A DNA stretch of 42,167 nt. Origin: Dehalococcoidales bacterium. Lineage in GTDB: Bacteria > Chloroflexota > Dehalococcoidia > Dehalococcoidales > GCA-2688105. Position numbers and translations under genes: made by a program. A model generated the notes under the pieces. That model was not told where the DNA came from. It did not search any database and was given only the letters and a program-made list of their open reading frames with translations. Within the stretch, counting starts at the first letter, position 1. Every line of letters begins with the position of its first letter. Positions 23,637 through 31,446 of this stretch are shown piece after piece. The DNA is taken from contig NZBQ01000009.1 in assembly GCA_002688105.1 (NCBI GenBank), positions 21,389-63,555 on the forward strand, given 5' to 3'.

Positions 23637-25022
23637 TCAGAAATGGATGGTCTTTCCCTCAGCATTTAGAGCGGCTTCCAGTACTGCTTCTGATAGTGTG
23701 GGGTGAGCATGAATAGTAGCCGCAATTTCTTCCAAAGTGGCTTCCATTTTTATGCCGAGAACAGCCTCAGCAATGAGGTCGGTGGCATGAGGACCGAGGA
23801 TTTGCACACCCAGAATTTGTTTATAGCGAGCCTCAGCAATAATTTTCACCATACCCGCTGTCTCATCCAGTATCAGCGCTTTACCATTAGCCTTAAAGGG
23901 GAACCGGCCAACCTTAATATCCCCATACTCCTCTTTAGCCTCAGCCTCAGTTATCCCCACCCCGGCTAGTTCCGGAGAAGTGTAAACACATCGGGGGACA
24001 GCCCAGTAATCTATTTTACAGTCAGCACCCATGATATTCTCGGCGGCACACTTACCCTCGTCCATGGCTACATGAGCCAGCATCAGTCCCCCTATCACAT
24101 CGCCAACAGCATAGACACCGGGGATATTTGTCTCCATCCGTTCATTGGCCACGATTCTACCCTTCTCCATAGCCAACCCCAGCTTATCCACTCCCAGGTC
24201 ATCGGTATTAGGTTGCCGCCCCACCGAGAGCAGAACCTTCTCCACTATCACTTCCTGTTCACCTTTACCATCTTTAGTGGTGAACGAAACCAAACTCCCC
24301 TTTCGTCCGGCACTTGCGATGCTTTTGACCGTAGCACTGGTGAATATCTTAATGCCATCTTTCTCTAATATACCACCGAGCATGTTGGCAACCTCGGTAT
24401 CCTCGGTAGGTAATATCTGAGGCATCATCTCTACGATAATTACCTCACTTCCCAGCCGGCTCATAATCTGGGCAAACTCCAGTCCAATCACCCCACCACC
24501 GATGATGACAATACTCTTGGGAGATTGCTCCATAACTAAAGCTTCATCACTGGTTATTACCCCGGACTCATCAATGCCCTTAACCGGAATCGTGGAGGGC
24601 TTTGAGCCAGTGGCAATAATAATATTATCGGCAGTTACCCGCTCACTTCCCCCTAAAATCTCTACTGTTTTGGAATCAATCAGGGTGGCAATACCTTCAA
24701 TAACCTTAACCTTGTTCTTCTTCATCAGGAAGGTAACGCCAGACACCAGCTGTTCAACGACGGCGTTTTTCCTTTTAGTTACTGCTGAGAAATCTATGGA
24801 GACTTTTCCCGCCGAGATACCGAAAACACCAGCTTCCTTGATTTTTGCCAGCATATCGGCTGATTGAAGCAGGGCTTTGGTCGGAATGCAACCCCGGTTG
24901 AGGCAGGTGCCTCCCAGAGCATCCTTTTCAATTAAGGTTACCTGAGCACCCAATTGGGCGGCTCGAATGGCAGCTACGTAACCGCCAGTTCCGCCACCAA
25001 TTACTATGATACTTTTAGCCAT
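23637..25022 (-). CDS. lpdA: Dihydrolipoyl dehydrogenase (E3)
   Basis: 461 residues. FAD/NAD flavoprotein that reoxidises dihydrolipoyl groups. FAD-binding GGGTGGYVAAIRAAQLG (9-25), redox disulfide Cys40/Cys45 in GGTCLNRGCIPTKAL, NAD-binding GGGVIGLEFAQ, second FAD motif YAVGDVIGGLMLAHVA, and catalytic His-Glu in HAHPTLSEA. The gene follows E2 by 41 bases. Complete and of normal length. Confidence 0.96.
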   Translation of the reverse strand: MAKSIIVIGGGTGGYVAAIRAAQLGAQVTLIEKDALGGTCLNRGCIPTKALLQSADMLAKIKEAGVFGISAGKVSIDFSAVTKRKNAVVEQLVSGVTFLMKKNKVKVIEGIATLIDSKTVEILGGSERVTADNIIIATGSKPSTIPVKGIDESGVITSDEALVMEQSPKSIVIIGGGVIGLEFAQIMSRLGSEVIIVEMMPQILPTEDTEVANMLGGILEKDGIKIFTSATVKSIASAGRKGSLVSFTTKDGKGEQEVIVEKVLLSVGRQPNTDDLGVDKLGLAMEKGRIVANERMETNIPGVYAVGDVIGGLMLAHVAMDEGKCAAENIMGADCKIDYWAVPRCVYTSPELAGVGITEAEAKEEYGDIKVGRFPFKANGKALILDETAGMVKIIAEARYKQILGVQILGPHATDLIAEAVLGIKMEATLEEIAATIHAHPTLSEAVLEAALNAEGKTIHF

Positions 25023-25063
25023 TGACTCGCCCCTTACTTGGTGAACTAATGAGATGAAGCTAT

Positions 25064-26287
25064 CTACACAATCACACTGACCGGACTTTCGATATAATTC
25101 TTCAGACTCTGCAGGAACTGTGCCCCAATAACACCGTCCAGAACCCGATGGTCAATGGACAAAGTCATTGTCATTATGGGTCTTATTACTACCTGCCCGT
25201 CTCTCACCACGGCTTTGTCGGCAAGGCGGCCCACGGCCAAAATAGCCGCCTCAGGGGGTTGGAGAATAGCACTGATCTGGTCTACCCCAAACATTCCCAT
25301 ATTGGAGATGGTGAAAGTGCTACCTCTCATCTCTCCCAGACTGAGTTTGCCATCTCTTGCTCGCTGAGCTAGCTCAGCTCTGTCTTGAGAAATCTCGGCT
25401 AATGACATCTTATTTGCCCGGCGAATAATGGGAACAATCAGCCCCCCCTCAACAGAGGTAACCAAGCCTATGTCTATTCGCCTGAAGAGCTTGACAGAGC
25501 CGTCAGCATAAGCACAATTGACCGACGGGTTATCCTCCAGCGCTTTGGCAACTATCTTAATCAGTAAATCAGTAATAGTTAGTCGTATTCCAATTTTGCT
25601 CTCTATGAGAGGTATCAATTGTGTACGTGTCTTGACCAATTCCTGTCCGTCAACCTCCACTGTCAGGTAGAAATGTGGAGTTTGAAAGCTCTCAATCATA
25701 TGACAGGCAATGACCTCTCGCATAGAGGATAACGAGGTTATTTCCTCTTCAGCTAATGCCAATTCCTCCCGAACAGGTTGAGCGGCTCCTACCTTGCCCT
25801 CCTCCACAGCCCGCAGGACATCTGCTCTGACTATCCTGCCACCCGGACCGGTTGCCCTTACCACAGCTAGATTGATATTATGCTCTCTGGCTATCTTCTT
25901 AGCCGACGGGGAAGCCTTTATTCTGCCTCCGGCTCTCTCCAGTGTCTCCGGCACTTCAACCGACACTGCTACCGTAGACGCTTCAACTGCTGCTTCTTTT
26001 TTAACGGCGGCTACCGGCTCCGGAGCCTTGGGGGCCTCCGGCGCTTTTTCACCCGGCTGCAGGATATAGGCAACGACTGTTTTTATCGGCACCTCCTCCC
26101 CCTCCCCCACCACTATCTTTAAAATACCTGATTCTTCCGCTTCAATCTCAAAGGTTACCTTCTCAGTTTCTACTTCAAGAAGAGCTTCACCTTTTTTCAC
26201 CTGTTCCCCATCCTGCTTCATCCACTTCACGATTCTCCCTTTGGTCATTGCTTCATCAAGTTTAGGTAATAACACTGCGGTAGCCAT
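25064..26287 (-). CDS. pdhC: 2-oxoacid dehydrogenase E2 (dihydrolipoamide acyltransferase)
   Basis: 407 residues. One lipoyl domain (1-78) with lipoyl Lys43 in VETEKVTFE, an Ala/Pro/Glu/Val-rich linker (79-120), the E3/E1-binding domain near 125-160 (ASPSAKKIAREHNI, GPGGRIVRADV) and the catalytic domain with DHRVLDG near the C-terminus. The substrate (pyruvate versus acetoin or a branched 2-oxoacid) is not certain from sequence; the single lipoyl domain and AcoA/AcoB-like E1 also fit acetoin dehydrogenase. ATG follows GGGGG by a few bases. Confidence 0.92.
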   Translation of the reverse strand: MATAVLLPKLDEAMTKGRIVKWMKQDGEQVKKGEALLEVETEKVTFEIEAEESGILKIVVGEGEEVPIKTVVAYILQPGEKAPEAPKAPEPVAAVKKEAAVEASTVAVSVEVPETLERAGGRIKASPSAKKIAREHNINLAVVRATGPGGRIVRADVLRAVEEGKVGAAQPVREELALAEEEITSLSSMREVIACHMIESFQTPHFYLTVEVDGQELVKTRTQLIPLIESKIGIRLTITDLLIKIVAKALEDNPSVNCAYADGSVKLFRRIDIGLVTSVEGGLIVPIIRRANKMSLAEISQDRAELAQRARDGKLSLGEMRGSTFTISNMGMFGVDQISAILQPPEAAILAVGRLADKAVVRDGQVVIRPIMTMTLSIDHRVLDGVIGAQFLQSLKNYIESPVSVIV

Positions 26288-26354
26288 CTTAATCCCCCCA
26301 TTGGTTTTCCCTCAGCTTCTGCCTTTGAAGTTGAGGTATTGGTTCAACCAGAGA

Positions 26355-27347
26355 TTACCGGGCGGAGACTTCTTTCCCCATCAACTCCCGAGCTCCAGCT
26401 ATAATGTCGCCCTCATTAGGGATAATATAGTCTTCTAACCTGGGATTAAAGGGAATAGGCGAATCCAGAGCCGTCACCCGCTTAATCGGCGCATCCAGAT
26501 AGTCTATCGCCTTTTCAGCAACAATAGCGGCTACCTCCCCACCAAATCCCCCCGTCTTACAAGCCTCATGAACAACCATTAATCTGCTTGTCTTCTTAAC
26601 CGAATCCAGTATCGTATCCTCATCTAAAGGCAACAGCGTCCGTGGGTCAACGACCTCTAAAGATATGCCTTCCTTCTCCAGAGTCTCAGCAGCCTGCAAA
26701 GCCAGAACGAGGCTCTTGGAATAGGCAACTACGGTAATATCTTTGCCCTCGCATTTAACCTCTGCTTTGCCTAACGGCACCAGATATTCTTCCTCGGGAA
26801 TCATCCCCGACTGGCCATAAAGTCCCTTGTGTTCGATAAACATAACCGGATTATCCTCTCGGATACTCGACTTGAGCAGGCCTTTGGCGTCATAAGGGAT
26901 AGACGGCATAACCACCATCAGCCCCGGCATGTGAGTATATAGTGCCTCCAGAGACTGAGAATGGTGAAGTCCTGCCGATACCCCCCCACCACCCTGGGTC
27001 CGTATCACCAGCGGCACCTTCACGGTACCCCCAGTCATGTAGCGAAACTTCGCTATCTGGTTAAAAATTTGGTCCATGGCGATGGGCGAGAAGTCAATAT
27101 ACATTATCTCAGCTACCGGTCGCATTCCCACCAGAGCAGCTCCCAGCGTAGCCCCGATTATTCCGGCCTCAGCTAAAGGGGTGTTCCTGACCCGCTCATG
27201 ACCAAACTCATCAACTAATCCCTGTGGTACCTTATAGGAGCTGCCATATTCAGCTATATCCTCACCCAACAGGAAAACGGACTCGTCACGCTTCATCTCC
27301 TCCCGGAGCGCTTCACGCAGTGCTTCTCTATAGGTTAACTCTTTCAT
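26355..27347 (-). CDS. pdhB: 2-oxoacid dehydrogenase E1 beta subunit (pyruvate or acetoin type)
   Basis: 330 residues. Begins KELTYREALREALREEMKRD and contains LGEDIAEYGSSYKVPQGL and FGHERVRNTPLAEAGIIG, typical of transketolase-like E1 beta subunits. The C-terminal domain contains VVDPRTLLPLDEDTI and VHEACKTGGFGGE. It forms an alpha2-beta2 E1 with the neighbouring alpha subunit. ATG 27347 lies 18 bases after the alpha gene's stop. Confidence 0.93.
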   Translation of the reverse strand: MKELTYREALREALREEMKRDESVFLLGEDIAEYGSSYKVPQGLVDEFGHERVRNTPLAEAGIIGATLGAALVGMRPVAEIMYIDFSPIAMDQIFNQIAKFRYMTGGTVKVPLVIRTQGGGGVSAGLHHSQSLEALYTHMPGLMVVMPSIPYDAKGLLKSSIREDNPVMFIEHKGLYGQSGMIPEEEYLVPLGKAEVKCEGKDITVVAYSKSLVLALQAAETLEKEGISLEVVDPRTLLPLDEDTILDSVKKTSRLMVVHEACKTGGFGGEVAAIVAEKAIDYLDAPIKRVTALDSPIPFNPRLEDYIIPNEGDIIAGARELMGKEVSAR

Positions 27348-27365
27348 ATTTTCACCCTCTTGCCT

Positions 27366-28337
27366 TTATCTTGCTGTATAGTAAATACCACTAAGGGCAT
27401 CTTCAATCTTTGGTTCGGGGCTCTCAGCAGCAAACTTAACCGCCTCATCGAGTTCCCTGTTCACGTCAGCTTGTATTTCCTCGATATCCGATTTAGTTAT
27501 TACCTTTGCCTTGAGCAGGCGGGATTGAAGCCTTGCAATCGGGTCTTTTTTCTTCCAATCCTCTACTTCCTCTTTGGTCCGGTAACTAGTCCCCGGGTCG
27601 CCCATGTGATGTCCATATATTCGATAGGTCATTCCCTCAATAAAGGTAGGACCACCACCTTTCCTAGCCCTCTCTATTGCCTCACTGGCTACCTCAGCAA
27701 CCGCCGCGACATCATTTCCGTCCACGGTTACTCCGGGAATCCCGTAAGCTTTAGCCCTATCAGATATGTGCTCAAGTTTAGTATATACCTTCTGAGGAGT
27801 ACTCAGAGAATACAAATTGTTGGCGCAGACAAAGACTACCGGCAGGTCCCAAACTGAGGCAAAGCAAAGAGCCTCATGGAAGGCGCCGGTACAGGTGGCA
27901 CCGTCACCGAAGAAGCAAACAGTTACCCTATCGAGCTTCTGCATTTTACAGCCGAGGGCAACTCCAGAAGCTATAGGGAGACCAGCACCAACAATCGCCG
28001 TAGCGCCCAGCATATTGCGGTCTGTGGCTACGATATGCATTGAACCTCCCCTACCTTTGCAGTATCCGGTCTCTTTAGCGAAGAGCTCAGCCATCATCTT
28101 GTCAAATCTGGCCCCCTTAGCAATAATATCACCGTGACCCCGGTGAGTGGTCAGAAGATAGTCATCCCCTCTAAGGAAGGCTCCGACCGCAGCCGGGATT
28201 GCCTCTTCCCCAATCGAGGAATGTATAAACCCAGGTATTCCCTTGTGGTATTCCACTATTGCCCTCTCCTCAAAAGCCCGGATCCTTAGCATAATGATAT
28301 AAATTTCCTTAAGCTTCTCTTTACCTATTTTCGACAT
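27366..28337 (-). CDS. pdhA: 2-oxoacid dehydrogenase E1 alpha subunit (pyruvate or acetoin type)
   Basis: 323 residues. Thiamine diphosphate motif GDG at CFFGDGATCTGAFHEAL with the metal Asn in CANNLYSLSTP, and RGHGDIIAKGA near the start of the fold. ATG 28337 is chosen because AAGGAGG lies just upstream and MSKIGKEKLKEIYIIMLRIR matches the family start; an in-frame upstream start at 28391 would add 18 unrelated residues. First gene of the operon E1 alpha, E1 beta, E2, E3, lipB, lipA. Confidence 0.93.
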   Translation of the reverse strand: MSKIGKEKLKEIYIIMLRIRAFEERAIVEYHKGIPGFIHSSIGEEAIPAAVGAFLRGDDYLLTTHRGHGDIIAKGARFDKMMAELFAKETGYCKGRGGSMHIVATDRNMLGATAIVGAGLPIASGVALGCKMQKLDRVTVCFFGDGATCTGAFHEALCFASVWDLPVVFVCANNLYSLSTPQKVYTKLEHISDRAKAYGIPGVTVDGNDVAAVAEVASEAIERARKGGGPTFIEGMTYRIYGHHMGDPGTSYRTKEEVEDWKKKDPIARLQSRLLKAKVITKSDIEEIQADVNRELDEAVKFAAESPEPKIEDALSGIYYTAR

Positions 28338-28402
28338 AGCCCCCCTCCTTACAATCTTTTCACAGAGGTTAACACCAAAGTCACGACTCACCTACCAGTG
28401 AG

Positions 28403-28473
28403 GGTAAGTAAATTACCGACCCACTAGAACAAAAGCTACCGGTAGGATTTAGATGCAGATTATAAATTGTCAA
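28403..28473 (-). promoter_or_regulatory. Candidate promoter/operator region of the dehydrogenase operon
   Basis: Minus-strand TATAAT (28464-28459) and TTGACA (28473-28468) are both present but only four bases apart, so they cannot act as one promoter; each would need a weaker partner. A perfect palindrome CTACCGGTAG (28436-28445) and GGTAA-gtaaa-TTACC (28403-28417) lie downstream of them and could be operators. Confidence 0.35.
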
Positions 28474-28528
28474 AACACTTGCTTGCTCAACTGAAATAAG
28501 TTACCAAGTCAGGTAATTATAGCACAAC

Positions 28529-29122
28529 CTACACTTTCTCTAAAACAGGTAGCATATCAACTCCCGGAATTACTTTTTCCCCATCCTTGCCAACTATTTT
28601 CACCCTGGCACCTAAAGCAATTAAGACTGGAGCGGTATCTGATTGGAGAATCCTTTTTTGACAGCCCCTGTCTTCTTTATCCACATAACACACCTTACCA
28701 CCCAGTTTATAGCATGGCGTCCAGCTTCGATGCCAATCATGAGATTGATTATAATACCAGCACCTGGACTCCTGACAGATATTACCGGCGATGGAACCGA
28801 CATTCCTGACCTGGAGGTAAGCCACCCGGCCGGCAGCCTGAGCTAAAACACCGAGCTTTTCCTGAATTACCGAGGAAGTCTCTATAGCACGAAGGGTAGT
28901 TAAAGCACCGATTTTTATCCCGTTCCCGCCGTCTGAGTTAATATAAGCTAAACCGGGGATTCTCTTAAGGTTCACTAAGTAATGAGGTGTAACCACCTCC
29001 TGTTTCATCAGAACTAATACATCAGTACCACCGGCAATTAACTTCGCCTTCCCCTTATATTTCTTAAGTAGGGAGATCGCTTCCTCAACTGTTTTTGGTT
29101 CAAGGTACTCAAAGGTTTTCAA
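28529..29122 (-). CDS. Truncated molybdo-hydroxylase FAD subunit with Fe-S-type cysteine insert (HcrB/CoxM-like)
   Basis: 197 residues against about 290-325 in the family. The FAD-binding PCMH domain is recognisable: FEYLEPKTVEEAISLLKKY, AGGTDVLV (30-37) and NVGSIAGNICQ (107-117). An insert carries Cys116, Cys121, Cys137, Cys145 and Cys154; the spacing of the last four (16, 8, 9) resembles the [4Fe-4S] site I recall in the beta subunit of 4-hydroxybenzoyl-CoA reductase. The protein stops at DMLPVLEKV, where the C-terminal CO_deh_flav_C domain should follow; no continuation is seen in any frame before the E1 alpha gene. TTG 29122 after GGGGGGAAG fits the family start; TTG 29164 is the upstream alternative. 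No large or small subunit is nearby. Confidence 0.75.
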   Translation of the reverse strand: MKTFEYLEPKTVEEAISLLKKYKGKAKLIAGGTDVLVLMKQEVVTPHYLVNLKRIPGLAYINSDGGNGIKIGALTTLRAIETSSVIQEKLGVLAQAAGRVAYLQVRNVGSIAGNICQESRCWYYNQSHDWHRSWTPCYKLGGKVCYVDKEDRGCQKRILQSDTAPVLIALGARVKIVGKDGEKVIPGVDMLPVLEKV

Positions 29123-29279
29123 TACTTTACGTCTTCCCCCCAGATTTGTGATTACCTCTGGCAACCATTTAGCACATACTTACTCGCACGATTATCTCGC
29201 CGAGATCGGTCGGTTTTCCAATTTCCCGGCTTCTAATCAGGAACGAGACTTGCGGTAAGCTTCCTTCTTAATTATCCTA

Positions 29280-30479
29280 TTATTTCTTTTTCTTACGATA
29301 GATAAACTGGCAGTTTTGACAAGGACCGTATTCCAGAGCGAAGGTGCAGTAACCGGTGGGTTGTTCATCCTCAATTTCATCCTCTAAACCGGCAAGTTCG
29401 ATAACGTAATGGTTCACTCTAAGGGAAAGGGAATATTCGGTTTTGTAGTATGCCATTTTTCTGGCGTGAACATCAGGCGGTCCTAACTCCGGATTAGGAC
29501 ACCAATGCACTTCAGCAATCCACTCGTCTTCCGTATCCTTCACCACCTTATATCTTGAAGGCACATCAAGGAAGAATGCTTGATGTATTCTGCCTATGTC
29601 TCGGGCGGTCTTTGGCTTTTCCATACCTAACTTCTCCAAGGCGGCGTTGTAAGACATAACCAGCAACTGCTTCCAACACTCCCAATATAATTCTTCAGCT
29701 ATTTCCGGCCCAAATTCAGCATTCAGACACTTCCAGGTAAGGTAAACACCGGCATACTGATTTTTGGTCGCAATCAGCGCCTGTTCATCAGATGTCCGGT
29801 TGGTTACCGCCATACAATAGTCCAGAACATCGTCCAGGCTTAAGTCACGGCAGTCACCCAATCTCCCCTCTTTCTTGGCCGGCGCTACTTCCCCAGGTTC
29901 TTTCTTGGTCGTCTTCCACTCGTAGATGCCACGGCAAACATGGTCTGCCTTGTCCAGACAGGCAAATTTGTCTGCGGTAGCTACTACTTTATCTTCCAGC
30001 CCAGCCAACTCTATCAACCTGGGATAAATCCATTCTTCAGTGGCAGCAGCTGCCTTCAACCAGGTAGAATCCAAATCTTCACCAAAAACTTCTTTGGCTA
30101 TTTGAACCAAAGGACAAGCCAGGACAGTCATAGTAGCACGACCGGGTTCTTCGCTTATTTTAGAAGGACAAGGAGTTCCGTCATTGATAAACATTCGTAT
30201 CCGAACCAGCTTGTCAAGGTCATCCACTTTATCTATACCAAGTACTTCCTTAGCAGCTTTGAATGCCCCATCTACCACCGACTCCCACTTTTTGCGGTGC
30301 ATTTCTATGGCTTTTTCCGGCCCATACTTAGCTTCAACAGCAGCCACCAATTGATGGTCAACCGCCAGAGAGCCCACCATAGCCGCCTTAGCATGCTCAT
30401 ATGTAGACCTACCGGATTCCTTCAGCACCTCAAAAAACTCTCTTTCCTCAGGTTCAAGTTTTTTCATGTCCAGTACCAT
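29280..30479 (-). CDS. Internally duplicated Cys-rich protein, possibly L-2-amino-thiazoline-4-carboxylate hydrolase-like
   Basis: 399 residues, soluble, no signal peptide. Two halves are related. YGPEKAIEMHRKKWES at 52-67 matches FGPEIAEELYWECWKQ at 256-271, and the identical octamer IELAGLED recurs at 156-163 and 360-367, both pairs exactly 204 residues apart. Cysteines cluster at the end of each half (Cys174 and Cys182; Cys378, Cys387 and Cys390). The pattern of helical repeat plus late cysteines suggests the ATC-hydrolase/DUF6125-like group, but this is from memory and weak. ATG 30479 has AAGGAGG eight bases upstream. Its neighbour upstream is a C-N hydrolase, which would suit a ring-opening then carbamoyl-cleaving route. 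Confidence 0.6.
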   Translation of the reverse strand: MVLDMKKLEPEEREFFEVLKESGRSTYEHAKAAMVGSLAVDHQLVAAVEAKYGPEKAIEMHRKKWESVVDGAFKAAKEVLGIDKVDDLDKLVRIRMFINDGTPCPSKISEEPGRATMTVLACPLVQIAKEVFGEDLDSTWLKAAAATEEWIYPRLIELAGLEDKVVATADKFACLDKADHVCRGIYEWKTTKKEPGEVAPAKKEGRLGDCRDLSLDDVLDYCMAVTNRTSDEQALIATKNQYAGVYLTWKCLNAEFGPEIAEELYWECWKQLLVMSYNAALEKLGMEKPKTARDIGRIHQAFFLDVPSRYKVVKDTEDEWIAEVHWCPNPELGPPDVHARKMAYYKTEYSLSLRVNHYVIELAGLEDEIEDEQPTGYCTFALEYGPCQNCQFIYRKKKK

Positions 30480-30545
30480 AGCATTAACCTCCTTTTAATT
30501 AATTTGTGGCTTACCGCTTAACCACATAATCAGAGTCTTAAGCCC

Positions 30546-31397
30546 TCACCTTTTCGGTGGAAAGTATAAATCTTCAGCTATATCAGCCACTCGCCTTAAA
30601 ATCTCGGGTCTGACGTCACGCAGCAATGGAAGGTCCAGCCTGGCCTGCGTGATGATATCAGGGTCTAATTCCCTCTGAATGATTTCGTCGTTAAGGTCCT
30701 CTCCATATTGTGCGCTCTCTATAATTTGAGCAGCGTTATCGACTATGCAGGAGCCGCCTTCAAAAACCACTCCTTCCTGTGGGCCAATCTCATTCACAAA
30801 GGCGAAAAAGGCTTGATTTTCCACTGCCCGGGCTTGGGCGAGAAGCCGGAAAACATCAGGGACTTTAAAAGGAGAAGCCGAAATGTTAAACAGCAGCCAG
30901 GCTCCCTGGAGCGCACAGCACCTCTCTATCTCTGGGAACCAGAAATCGTAACAAATTTCTACCCCAATTTTACCGAACCTGGTATCAAACACCTTGATGT
31001 CAAAGCCCGGTTTAAAGAAGAGATGCTCTTCGTATCGGACCCCGGCATATTCAAAGGTTACCAAATGGAGCTTTCGATAGACCCCTAAAACCCCGTCAGG
31101 CTCAATTAACACTGCTGAATTATGGGCTAAGCTCCCGTTCAACTCCGGCATACCGAAAAGGATATCAATGTTCTTATCTTTAGCCAGTTTGACCACTTTT
31201 TCAGTTGCAGGTCCTCCAATTGGTTCCGCATGTTCCAACCATCTTTTACCACATACATACCCGGTCAGAGCCATCTCAGGAAAGGCAACGAAGTCAGCCC
31301 CATCCTTGGCCGCCTGGCTGGAAAGGTCCAGAATCTTTTCCAGATTCCGCTTTTTGTTATGAAGCTCTGGCTTCATCTGCACTAAAGCTAATTTCAT
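30546..31397 (-). CDS. Carbon-nitrogen hydrolase (nitrilase superfamily)
   Basis: 283 residues. The catalytic triad is complete: Glu41 (FPEMALTGY), Lys109 (YRKLHLV) and Cys149 (GVEICYDFWFPE). Members cleave amides, N-carbamoyl groups or nitriles. The gene lies between the duplicated Cys-rich protein and a PreA-like dihydropyrimidine dehydrogenase. This supports an N-carbamoyl (beta-ureidopropionase- or N-carbamoylcysteine-type) substrate, but amidase or omega-amidase activity is equally possible. TAGGAGG precedes the ATG by about nine bases. Confidence 0.9.
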   Translation of the reverse strand: MKLALVQMKPELHNKKRNLEKILDLSSQAAKDGADFVAFPEMALTGYVCGKRWLEHAEPIGGPATEKVVKLAKDKNIDILFGMPELNGSLAHNSAVLIEPDGVLGVYRKLHLVTFEYAGVRYEEHLFFKPGFDIKVFDTRFGKIGVEICYDFWFPEIERCCALQGAWLLFNISASPFKVPDVFRLLAQARAVENQAFFAFVNEIGPQEGVVFEGGSCIVDNAAQIIESAQYGEDLNDEIIQRELDPDIITQARLDLPLLRDVRPEILRRVADIAEDLYFPPKR

Positions 31398-31446
31398 AAA
31401 ACCTTCCCTCCTAAGATTTTGGGCTATATAGAAATTATCCTCAGGC

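Noticed and set aside
27360-27857. 165-codon plus-strand frame opposite the E1 alpha gene
   Set aside because: Antisense to a strongly supported gene, with no ribosome site.
28459-28473. TTGACA and TATAAT as one promoter for the dehydrogenase operon
   Set aside because: The two hexamers are only four bases apart, so they cannot form a -35/-10 pair.
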